Part shown: piece by piece, positions 11,080-20,914 of the stretch
Layout: each line of letters starts with the position of its first letter
Position numbering within the stretch: position 1 is the stretch's first letter
Made by a program: the position numbers and the translations under genes
From: Polytrichum commune
Lineage: Eukaryota; Streptophyta; Polytrichopsida; Polytrichales; Polytrichaceae
Assembly: GCA_950295325.1 (NCBI GenBank)
Contig: OX485804.1
Span: 52,578,001 to 52,626,428, forward strand
Reading direction: 5' to 3'
Length of the DNA stretch: 48,428 nt
Notes under the pieces: generated by a model
What the model was told of the DNA's origin: nothing
Database searches by the model: none
The model's input: the letters and a program-made list of their open reading frames with translations, nothing else

Positions 11080-11480
11080 TAGCAGTGTCCGGGGAGAGTT
11101 TGGGCATAATCGGTCAAAATCCTAGTGCTTCGAAGTCCAACCACTTAGTGGTCCGAGATGACCCTAAACTACCGGATGATGGTGGAGAGATACCCAAATC
11201 TCAAGGAAGAGGTTGGCGGTTCGATTCCCAACTGTGAATTCTCCTCTCTACTTGACGAAAAACTTGCCAAGTGGTCAACTGCTTCATGTGCTTTGGCGCT
11301 GGCATGTTGGCCTTCTGTCTTACAAAATAAAAATAAAAATCCAACCACTTACATGTTGTGATCTTTCGGCCTTTCTATATTAATTCAAGGTATGCTCTAT
11401 AGATTATTATAAAATAATGAGTATTTTTTTTGAAGTCTCGAACTTGAAGCAGTTAGTTCTCAAACTCAACCGATACTCAC
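11080..11480 (-). repeat. Dispersed repeat H, copy 2, split by a SINE
   Basis: Read on the minus strand it gives the same block order as 27895-28110: TTGAGTTTGAGAA, CTTCAAGTTC, AATCTATAGAGCATACC, CGAAAGATCACAACATGTAA, then after the SINE, CACTAGGATTTTGACCGATT and ATGCCCAAA. The SINE at 11148-11339 interrupts it exactly at the GTTGGA phrase. Confidence 0.7.
11148..11339 (+). mobile_element. tRNA-like SINE, best full-length copy, 12-bp TSD
   Basis: 192 bp between direct repeats TCCAACCACTTA (11136-11147, 11340-11351). The 5' part TGGTCCGAGATGA resembles a tRNA A box and GGTTCGATTCC at about 11218-11228 is a perfect-looking B box. The spacing of ~65 bp is long and fits a Ser/Leu-type tRNA ancestor or a rearranged head. 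The 3' part has TTTGGCGCTGGCATGTTGGC, then a GTCTTACAAAATAAAAA-like A-rich tail. It is inserted in repeat H. Two overlapping short frames across it are accidental. Confidence 0.9.
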
Positions 11481-11496
11481 CGTTCGTCGAGCACAC

Positions 11497-11690
11497 TAAA
11501 TTCTATTTGTCTTGCTCAATGCTAATTATAAGCCGCCCATGTAGTGTCACCAACACTAAACATAAACCTAGCAATATTTATCATTCCTTGTAAAAAGTAG
11601 TCGGGCATTCTAGATTTACAATGTTACAATCATCCCCTTCTACTAAGTGATTTTTTATCTAGATTTCAATTATTCATGACAACATTTAAT
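11497..11690 (+). mobile_element. TA-flanked MITE (type 4), fragment
   Basis: Shares TTGTCTTGCTCAATGCTAAT, AACACTAAA, CATTCCTTGTAAA, TAGATTTACA, the AAGTGATTTTT phrase and AGATTTCAATTATTCATG with the fuller copy at 29132-30097. The right half is missing. Confidence 0.6.
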
Positions 11691-12149
11691 AACATAAATG
11701 TTAGGATGCAAGAATATACATCATAACCTTTGTAATGTCAATCCCTCTCTTATATCTTGAGACCCTAGGGAACGAATGTGCTCAATTTCACTCTCGCTCC
11801 TTGTTATCTGACTACCCTCCCATATATCATAGGGTTCGACATTAAAATAATCCACAAAGAATTCAAACCACACACTTGCACGCATCCCGTTATCATCATT
11901 GTCATCATTTGTCATTGTTATAAAGCCTACTCTGTGTTATTCCATAATGGTCACACGCTACACTACTAAATCTCTAGTATCACGCATCCATGTTAGCAGT
12001 ACACACCTCCTTAATATCACACACATTTTGGTTGCCACGAGCATGATATTAGGGAGGTTAGAGTGCACCAAACTAAAAGTCGATGAACAAAAATAAGTTG
12101 GGAGGACGATATTTGTCAAACTTATTCACAAGAAGTGTCATTAGTATTA

Positions 12150-12649
12150 GGGCGACTTCACACACGAGACCAAGAGCCCGTGACCATTGCAATTCAAGCA
12201 CTCTCATTGGTGGAAAAGGCGGAGCCGGTCCAACTTTGCTTCACACTACGCTTGAGGGACCAACGGAGTAAGTGAATGCAAGATGGATGTAAAGTCTACA
12301 TGGACTCCTGCATGGCATCACATGGATCATGTTTCATGGTCACTTGGACCGTTTTCAAAAACCACCTCTTGAAGGGAAGGCCGAACACAAATCCGGGAGA
12401 CTATGGCACTCCGAATGCTCACAACCGTTGGTTTATTCTATTCCATCATGCACGAGGACCCGCATGAATAGAAATTCATTGAAATAGCATTTAGTTGAGG
12501 GCCCGGTCACATATGACTTCACACTACACTCGAGGGTCCTTGACCACACTACATGATTTTGGACGTGCCTTGGGACAGCCTTTGGACACTTTCTTTTGGG
12601 CTCTCACACTCTCATGGGCACAACTCTTGACTCGTGTGTGAAGTGGACC
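12150..12649. mobile_element. Tourist-like (Harbinger) MITE D, copy 2
   Basis: 500 bp with TTA on each side (12147-12149, 12650-12652). Ends GGGCGACTTCACACACGAGA and CTCGTGTGTGAAGTGGACC. Near-colinear with 7753-8251. Confidence 0.9.
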
Positions 12650-12746
12650 TTAGACCAGCAAATGTTACCACAAACGACACGATGAAATATCATATATTGA
12701 CACCACTAATCACAATACAATTTTCAGTGTGGTCGTCATAGTAGTA

Positions 12747-13066
12747 CATTAAATATGATATTTAGTGTTTGATTAGATTTAGTGTTGTTACCACCCTACC
12801 CTACTCAACACTAATTCTCAATTCCTTGATAATTAGTGTCAGACACAAATATGTCGCTACCTTCCCTACTGTTGCCTCCCTTTTGTATATCCTTTGTTTT
12901 CATATCCTTACCAACACCAAATTTAAACATACAACTTCCACATATTACCATAGTTGATATTTAGTGTTGGAATTTACATTTAAAGTTACTTACTTTCACA
13001 GGGTTATTTATATTTAGTGTATGCATTCATATTTAGTGGAGCAAACACTAAACATCCTATTTAGTG
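12747..13066. mobile_element. TA-flanked hairpin-ended MITE (type 1), intact copy
   Basis: 320 bp between TA dinucleotides (12745-12746, 13067-13068). Left end CATTAAATATGATATTTAGT, right end CCTATTTAGTG. Its interior is the reverse complement of 6097-6966 without the hAT insert, with shared blocks GTTGTTACCACCCTA, CTTGATAATTAGTGT and CATATTACCATAGTTGATAT. Confidence 0.75.
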
Positions 13067-13397
13067 TAGTGGTAGCGGGCTAATAGTCTAGTATACAACA
13101 ACAACAACAACAACGGTGGTGCTAGCTAAGTTATTTATGAATCCATGATTATAATGGTATAAGTGTAGGTTGAAACTGCAGTGAGTGGGAGTCTGTGCCA
13201 AAGATCTTGACTATTGAATGGCAGGGGGGGTACTTGGCCCACTACTAGCTAGCTAGCTATAACTACTGCTACCACTAAGTTAACACTAACTTACAGTCCT
13301 TTTTCCTCCCCTCAGGAAACTGTACTCCCCTAGTTTATTGGAAAAAGACTCCCCTTCATTGCGGCCCCCTTCTGACCGCCACTTTTTCACGTCCCCC

Positions 13398-14055
13398 TTG
13401 GATTATTTACCATGCTTTATTACCCCACCCATTTTTTACCTTTGGCATCTCATTGGAGCCTTCAAGCCGAGGAGATTCCGGGCCCATAACCGGTCAAGAC
13501 GACTATTGTCCTATCAACTACACCAAATATGATGTTTAGTGTTTTTTCTTTTTCTTTTTTGAGACAAAAGGCTAACAGGCCCGCGCCAAAGGACAAGAGG
13601 GGGTTGACCACTTGGCAAGTTTTTCGTCAAGTAGAGAGGAGATTTCACAACCAGGAATCGAACCGCCAACCTCTTCCTTGAGATTTGGATATCTCTCCAC
13701 CATCATCTGGTAGTTTAGGGTCGTCTCGGACCAAACATGATGTTTCGTATCATGTGGTTGGATTATTTACCACACTTTATTACCTCGCCCATTTTTTAAC
13801 CTTTGGCGTCTCATTGGAGCCTTCAAGTGGAGGAGATTCCGGGGCATGATTGGTCAAGACTACTAGTGTCCTATCGACTACACCAAATATGATGTTTAGT
13901 GCCATGTGGTTGGATTATTTACCACACTTTATTACCTCAACCATTTTTTTTACCTTTGGTGTCTCATTGGAGCCTTCTAGCGGAGGAGATTCGGGGGCCA
14001 TAATCGGTCAAGACTACTAGTGTCCTATTAACTACACCAAATATGATGTTTAGTG
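13398..14055 (+). repeat. Three-unit tandem repeat, ~152-162 bp
   Basis: Units begin TTGGATTATTTACCA at 13398, 13758 and 13920. Each ends with ACACCAAATATGATGTTTAG, which resembles the MITE end hairpin. A SINE (13541-13733) separates units 1 and 2. Removing it and one duplication gives periods of about 152 and 162. Confidence 0.8.
13541..13733 (-). mobile_element. tRNA-like SINE inside a tandem repeat
   Basis: 193 bp on the minus strand, colinear with 11148-11339: TGGTCCGAGACGACCCTAAA start, B box GGTTCGATTCC near 13656-13666, 3' part TTTGGCGCGGGCCTGTTAGC and an A-rich tail interrupted by G (read as T and C on the plus strand). Flanks AATATGATGTTTAGT (13526-13540) and AACATGATGTTTCGT (13734-13748) are a 15-bp duplication with two differences. 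Confidence 0.88.
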
Positions 14056-14119
14056 TCGTGTGGTTATTAAATCACTACGGTAACTTTTTTGGATGACGTT
14101 TGTTATGAATAAGTGAACA

Positions 14120-14337
14120 AGGATTTTGTGCACCTTCTTCTCAAATGCGGGTCAAGGACTGAAGCTACTCATTTATCACCCAAAAATTTAGAATATAAAT
14201 AATTAACAACTGCCAAAACAACTATAGTTAACTAGATATATGTAACTATAGTTAACATCCACATTAAACAAGAAAGGGGTAGGACCGTGAGGCTTTGTCC
14301 TTTGCTATGAAAGATTATAATTGTAGATGTCCACTTT

Positions 14338-14384
<47 letters not shown>

Positions 14385-14636
14385 CCACATTAAATAAAGT
14401 GGACCAAAAATAACAAGAACAAGTTACGTTCAAGTGTGAACGCAAAGTGGTTAGGAAATTTGCTCTTGAAACGAAGAAGTCGATGCATAGTCTATGTCCT
14501 ACAGACAGAGCCAATAAATTAGACCAAAAATAGCAAGAACAAGTAACGTCCAAGTGTGAATGCAAAGTGGTTAGGAAATATGCTCTTAAAATAGAGAAGT
14601 CGATGCATAGTCTTTGGCCTACACACATAACCAACA
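14120..14636 (+). repeat. Dispersed repeat G with internal 120-bp duplication
   Basis: Shares GTGCACCTTCTT, GGGTCAAGGA, ATTTATCACCC, AACTATAGTTAAC, ACCGTGAGGCT, CTTTGCTATGAAAGA and AGTGGACCAAAAATAACAAG with 44240-44690, in a different order there. The block from AGTGGACCAAAAATA (14399) to the GCATAGTCTATG(T)CCTA phrase repeats at 14519 with a 120-bp offset. A (GA)21 tract lies at 14341-14382. No ends identified. Confidence 0.65.
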
Positions 14637-14637
14637 A

Positions 14638-15120
14638 ATATTGTCATGGGTGATGGATGAGTTCATCCATTAGCCGAAACCCTACCCTCCTCTTGTCAAC
14701 AACTTGTGATTAAATATTGTCATGGAGGATTGGAATTCGGATAAAAAATTGCTTGGTAAGTGATTGTAATTGCAACACTGAGTATTATATTTAGTGTGGT
14801 ATTCATTGTGTTGGTTGGAAGTCTTCATGAAGACTTAGGGAACAACCCAGGGTCTTTCACCCATGTAAATACCACCTTGACTAGAAAAGTAGTTTTGGCC
14901 CATGCTAATTATTTCCACATTGATTTTTCACCCATACTAATAAGACTATTTAATGGAGTTACAAATGAACCGATTGAGATTGAGAAACAACCAGTTGAAG
15001 TTTAAGACTTTAGGAAAAGTACCAATGTTTTTAGAGGAATCTATGGAATATACATCAAATTAACAAAGAGAACCGAAAGATCATAACATGTAACCAGTTG
15101 GACTTAGTTTTTGGCTGATG
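14638..15120 (+). repeat. Mosaic of MITE fragments and repeat H copy 3
   Basis: 14638-14790 matches part of the type 4 MITE (TTGTCATGG.TGAT, CAACTTGTGAT, TAATTGCAACAC). 14785-14955 resembles the type 3 interior (GAAGTCTTCATGAAGACTT, ACTAATAAGACTATTTAATG). 14960-15120 is repeat H (AACCAGTTGAAGTTTAAGAC, GGAATCTATGGAATA, GAAAGATCATAACATGTAAC). The 81-codon frame across this mosaic is therefore not a gene. Confidence 0.6.
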
Positions 15121-15128
15121 GATGAATG

Positions 15129-15496
15129 TTTAGTGTGATATGGTATTTTACGTCACTATGCTAACTTTTTTTGGATGACACTTCTTATGAATAAGTGAAC
15201 AAATAATGTCATGGATGATGCACGAGTTCATCCATTGGCCAAAACCCTACCTTCTCTTGTCAGCAACTTGTGATGAAATATTGTCATGGATGATTGAAAT
15301 CTGGGATGAAACGTCAATTGGTAAGCGACAGTAATTGCAACACCGTAAATCTATGGCCCCCCCCCCCCAAATTTTTTTACAAGGAACAACAAATAGTGTT
15401 GGGTTAACATTTAGTGTTGGTGACACTATACAGCGGCTTACAATTAGCATTGAGCAAGACAATTGGAATCGGTGACACTAACTATCATGTTTAGTG
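15129..15496 (-). mobile_element. TA-flanked MITE (type 4), near-full copy
   Basis: Reverse of 29132-30097 without its insert. The end at 15496 reads ATGTTTAGTG followed by TA. The other end is truncated near ATGTTTAGTGTGATATGG. A C run at about 15355-15367 lies inside. Confidence 0.65.
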
Positions 15497-15499
15497 TAG

Positions 15500-16500
15500 T
15501 TTGCATGTTGACACTTTTCCGATTTTTTGTCATTGAGTTGGGGAATATTCTTTACAAACCTCAAAAACGGATTGGTGATTTTCCTATAGTCTTGAATTTG
15601 AACTGGTCATATCCCAAAAAACTCAACTACTTCATGTGTTAACTAACGGTCGGTGATCATTTGAGCATATGCACCTCGGCTCATCACTTGGGCCTATGAC
15701 TTCAATGTCCAAGTGTAACAATACTTTTCTTTTTCTTTTTCTGTTTTATTTTTTTCATGTGCATCTCCATCCCAACTTATTACTTGAGTCTACTTTTACA
15801 CTACAAGCATATGAGTGTTGGGTGTTTGGTTTTCTGTCATTTAAATCTTGTTTTATGTTAGTATAAAAATTGGCAAATCTATCACTATGATAGATTTTCA
15901 TTTTTTTTCTTCTCACCGACGCAAAACAATTGGAAAAAAATTGTATGTTGGTGGTGTTATGTCTCCAACGTCTAGGCCTAACATTGAGTTAGAGCAATGA
16001 TGTTGGGGCTTCCATACTTAATTTGGATGGTCAGAAATTTTTAGAATTGCTCAGAGCCCTCTATAATCTAAGGGAGGATAGTTGGGGACCCTCTATTTTT
16101 TAAAAGCTCCAATGTACAAGATCTTCACAAAGCACATTGTATCCTTTATTGATTTAAGGGTAAAAGCCAATCCCCTTTGGTTAAATTGCATGGACAACAA
16201 TGTGTAACATGACGAACTAAATGCTTGGACATATTGCCACATTGTGCATGAGCAATGAGTGACAACGACATGTTGCCACTTTGGAGAGTGGGAGGTAGGC
16301 AACATCAACAACTTGCTATTCACATGCTTTGTTCAAACCCCGTCTACTTTAGTTCATGGGCCCTACTTGAAAGGTAGCCACTCCCACCTTAAAAGAAAAA
16401 CATTGCCTTTAAAAGAATAAAAAATCATGAGATTGACATCATGTGAGATGGTTACATTTTTAATGTGGACTGCAACAAGGTTGCGGTGATGGTCCCATCA
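15500..16500. other. Intergenic, no gene recognised
   Basis: AT-rich with T runs near 15720-15756 and 15900. No repeat shared with the rest of the window and no coding-like frame was noticed. Confidence 0.5.
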
Positions 16501-16509
16501 TCATACTGC

Positions 16510-18902
16510 TAATTTGTCCCCAAAGGACCCCTCCACCTCGTCATTTGCAATGGTAGGCTGGTGGAGGTGTTTTGAAAAGTTCTTGCACCATGGCAATGGA
16601 GTTATAAGCCCAAGTGGTGAGTTTGGGTGCAAATGCTCCCACACAACATCTTCACAAAATCTCTACCTTTTATTGAATGTTATCTCTAAGGTCACCACTC
16701 AAACTAGTATTTCACAATACATTCCATTTTGGGAATGAGATTAAGGTTAGATTGTTTAAATTGTATTACGGACCGTAACCCACTACACTAGGTAGTAGGG
16801 TAGCTGTGGTGGTATGGCTACCAATTCCTCACTTTCCACAAAGGATCCTTCCACCTCGGCATATACTTTCTTTGGAGGTCATGAGGTGAGTTGTGAGGAA
16901 CATGCTCCTTTGCCTCTTTTGAAGGCGGGTCTCCATACTTGCTCATCACACTTGCGATCCTCTTGTTCAAATTGTATTTTGGAAGATACTCTAATGCAAA
17001 TTGACTTGATGTTAGATCATTTTGAATTTTAGTACACCCTCTAGCAAAGTTGATGTGGTCCCAATGTTAAACTCCTCATTTTCTCACAATGTCTCCTCCA
17101 CCTTGGCATTGCATTGGCAAGCAAGTGGAGGTGCTCTTACCTCCAAAAAATTATTGTTATTGTCTTTGAACCCTACAAACAAGATGCCTTAACCAACTCA
17201 ATTAGCTTAGTGCTATGGGTAGATATCTCTCTCTCTCTCATGAAAATGTCTTGATGTTAGGTCAACCCAATATGGACCAATACCCTCTACAATAGTGGGG
17301 TTGTTGTTGGTGGTTAGGTTGTCATAAGGTATGCACGTCTTTTACGGTCATTTTCTTTTTCAATTAGAGAACAACATTTGAGTGGTGTGTGGACATAAGA
17401 GCATGCACCAAAAAGACACGTGTTTGATAGAGATTGGACTACATGCTTCATGTTTGTACACCATTCTATGCTCTATAGTCAACATAATTGGGAGGACCTA
17501 TATGACCGTTAATGAGCTCGAGAATCTTCACTTTGATAATGAATAAGATACTCAAATGAGCTTTGAAAATTATGAGACAAATGGTTACATACACGATTTG
17601 AAATTGCCAATCATCTCATCCTAATTGCGTGTTTCACATCCTAGAAGAAGTGGGTGTAAAGCTAAAAACCTCCATTTACGGCATGTTTACCTTACTCCTC
17701 ACTTGTCTATAAATGACCCCTCCACCTTGGCATTCATTTGCTAGGGGAGGCAGTCGGGTGGAAGTATTGTTACTTTGAAACACCTCTTTTGTCGTCTCTT
17801 GCTCTAAAGTGGTGCTACAAGAAACATGCTCTTCCACCTCTTTGTCATGATCTTTAGGATAGATCCTTTCAACTTCTAAAGGCTACTTCCACACGTGCAA
17901 TTCTAAAACTCGATCAATATGTTGATAATTATTTCATAATGAAAACGACTTGATGTCAAGTTATTTTTATTTTATATGGACCCGTCCCCTTTACAAAAGT
18001 GGGGTTGTAGTGGTGATCCAACTGCCATAATCCTCACTTGTCCACAAATGACCCCTCCACCATGGCATTCATTAATTTCCAAGGGAAGGCAAGCAGGCAT
18101 GTGAAGATGTTCTAACTACATGGCAAACACTGTTTCCGCCGTCTCTGTTGCTTTGGAGGCGGTGCTGTAAGGAACCCCGCCGCTCTACCGCCTCTCGTCT
18201 ACATCTTTAGGATAGATCCCTTCGACTTATGAAGGCTATTATTTCCACATGTGCAATCTCAAAACTCAATCAATATGTCTATGATTACTGTATACTAAAT
18301 TGAAAGTGATGTTGAATTCTAATATGGACCCATTCCCTTTACAATAGCGGGGGTTGTGGCGACGATCCAATTGTCCACAAATGACATGCCCACCATGGCA
18401 TTCATTTGAATGGATGACAGGCGAAGTGAGTGGAGACGCTCTAAGTGCCCGGTAAACACCACTTTTGCTGTCTCTGTTGCTTTGGAGGCGGTGCTGTAAG
18501 GAACCCCGCCGCTCTCCCGCCTCTCACCTTATTCTTTAGGATAGATCCCTTCGACTTCTGAAGGCTGTTATTTTCCATACGTGCAACCCCAAAACTCAAT
18601 CAATAGGTCTATAATTACTGCATACTAAATTGAAAGTGATGCTGAATTCTTACCCATTCCCTTTACAATAGCGGGAGTTGTGGTGGTGATCCGACTACCA
18701 TACTCCTCAATTGTCCACAAATGACATGCCCACCATGGCATTCATTTGCAGGGATGGCAAGGGGGAGAGGGTGGAGATGCGCTAAGTGGCCGGTAAACAC
18801 CGCTTTTGCCGTCTCCGTGGCTTTGGAGGCGGTGCTCTAAGGAAGCCCGCTCCCCCCGCCTCTCGTCCTGATCTTTAGGATAGATCCCTTCAACTTCTGA
18901 TG
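16510..18902 (+). repeat. Tandem array of ~335-bp units upstream of the PHD gene
   Basis: Four clear units start TGTC(C/T)A(C/T)AAATGAC at 17704, 18039, 18372 and 18712 (periods 335, 333, 340). Each carries a CTCC(A/T)... or CCACCATGGCATTC phrase, TTTGGAGGCGGTGCTGTAAG or its decayed form, and TTTAGGATAGATCC(C/T)TTC(G/A)ACTT. The last unit stops after ~190 bp at the edge of the gene's CpG-rich flank. Older relatives start at about 16520, 16830 and 17078. Repeat I-like sequence (17385-17680) is embedded. CpG sites become fewer with distance from the gene. Confidence 0.8.
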
Positions 18903-20914
18903 AACTGAGGCGGTCTCCACATACACAGTCACACACACACTTGCATCACTTTCGCACTCCCATTGCAATGCTCTCCCCCCGCTCGCTCTTTCACAGGGTT
19001 CGTTTCTGGCAACCTCCATCAACCCTAGCCCTAGCGTAACTTATTTGTGTTTCGGAGCTTCCTGCTCCTGCTTCTTGTCCACTACTTACTCCTACTCTCT
19101 TACTTCCTACCACTACTGCGAGTTGATCGCGCTAAAAGTTCCACCTCGCTTTGCCCATACTACTGAACCGGCCATATGTTTGCATGCTTGCAATACTGCG
19201 TGTGAGGATCTGAGCAATCTTCGTCTTCAGGAGTCCTCTCTCCCAAGTTCGCAATAATGTCCACGGAGACGTAGAATCGGTAACGTTCTTGGAGTCTCTC
19301 GCGCCCTCTCGCTCGCTCGCACATCGATACTGTAGCCGCGTGGTAGTGATGTAATGGTGCAGTCTGCTGTCGTCCTCTCTGAGACCTGAAGAATATATAT
19401 TCCTTCAATCAGGAATGGTTGCATTTGTTTGTTTGTTTGTTTGTTTGTTTCCATACGATGTAATCACCAGCAGCACTGTCCGAGTTGAGACTTGTCCCTC
19501 TTCACTAGTAAAGATTTGTATGTACTGGCACTTAATGTGCACGTTTCCGCAGCTCGAGTGCTCTCTCTCTATGTGTCGGCTCTCGCTCTCTTTTCTCCAG
19601 TCTGTTTGTGTTCGGTGATCGAGTTTGCGTTCGAACTTGATCAGTACCGATATCCAATAAGAATAATACCTCGCTCTTGCGAGCTCTTTGTGACATAACT
19701 TACACGATAATTTGACATGAGTCACCTCTTTCGTTCGTTGCAGTTCATTCTTTCCGTTCGTTCTTTCCGAACCTGATGGTTCTGCCGATGCTTATTAGAT
19801 TGAAAGCAGGAGGAGGAGCTGATCATTTAGTTCTGCAGACTGTTGTTCGCTTGCAGGTTTTCTCGAGTTTGCAGAAACTCGTTGTGTTGTAGAACTAGAA
19901 GCACCGCTACTCGTGAACCTGTTGCAGTCATAAGGTAGAGAGGGAAGGAACCACTAGGTTTATGAATGGTGTCCATCCGGGCCGGTGCATTCTTGTCAAA
20001 CTTTTTATTTCGAGACCAGCTGATAGTCGGTGCTTGCTCCTTGCGTGTATATCACTTCGTGGTTTCCATAGAGCTTTTTCGGCAATATATTTTTCTTGTG
20101 TTGGAAATCAGATCGTGTGGAGTTGCCGCTTTAGTTCAACTGGCGTGTAGCCTAGTATATATGTTCGCAAATGTCTCCTTAGAGCCTTCTTTCTAGAGAT
20201 GCTACTCGGGCGCTTACTAATCTTCTTTTCCCGCTATGGTGTGAAATTTGTAACTCCACTGTATCTGTAATTCGTCTATCTGTGCAAAGTTTGGAGACAT
20301 TGCTATCAGTATTTTGGTTCACCTTTCTTCCAAGGTCACTAAGTAATCCCTCTCTTGAGTTCCACTCTATTCATGCACAAACTTCCGAAGGTTGCTTGCA
20401 TTCAGGAATTAACATCTACATAGTGTTTCTTTGTGCAGACGGCTTTCATCCTATGTGTCCGTCCTCAAACGGTCGAAAATTGGCCTGCAGATAAATCTCA
20501 AGTGACGCAGATATTCCGGACATTATCGAGTTCCCAAGCTCACCTCTAGGAAGTTCGTTCTAAGTTCGAAGCTCGGTGGACGGAGAACTTAGACTTTAAG
20601 TGGGTATTGATTGAGATAGTCTGCCGCCATTTGTTACGAAGTAAAATTGTGGCGAAGAACTTGACGTTTTTATCCATCAGATGTTGATCCTTCCGTGAAG
20701 CTGTGGGAACGTGCTACGTACACGACTATCTCTTATATAATGACCGATTGGATTTTGTCTTCTCGGATAAGAAAGCCACGGTATAATCGTTTCGGATAAA
20801 GTTATTCAGGCGGTTTGAGTAGAAGGACTCATACGCTACACCGGAAAGTTGTTTCATTGGCTGCGCGGGGGTGAAGGTTAGGAGGAAGATAGTGGTGATT
20901 ACTACTGCTAGCGA
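18903..20914 (+). other. 5' flank and probable leader of the PHD gene
   Basis: CpG-rich, low-repeat sequence between the tandem array and the first coding exon. It contains CT-rich stretches, a (TTTG)n tract at about 19427-19450 and many short overlapping frames on both strands, none recognisable. A 5' UTR with or without an intron is likely, but the transcription start and any leader intron cannot be placed by eye. Confidence 0.5.
20734..20740 (+). promoter_or_regulatory. TATA-like element
   Basis: TATATAA lies 175 bp upstream of the first in-frame ATG, followed closely by CCGATTGG, which contains a reversed CCAAT. The spacing is reasonable for a short-leader promoter, but plant PHD genes often have longer leaders, so this is only a candidate. 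Confidence 0.3.

Noticed and set aside
11217-11228. tRNA gene suggested by GGTTCGATTCC
   Set aside because: No acceptor stem or anticodon arm can be formed around it, and the sequence recurs as a dispersed family with TSDs; it is the B box of a SINE.
14305-14637. 110-codon minus-strand frame with a Ser-Leu repeat
   Set aside because: The Ser-Leu run is the (GA)21 microsatellite and the rest is the 120-bp duplicated block of repeat G.
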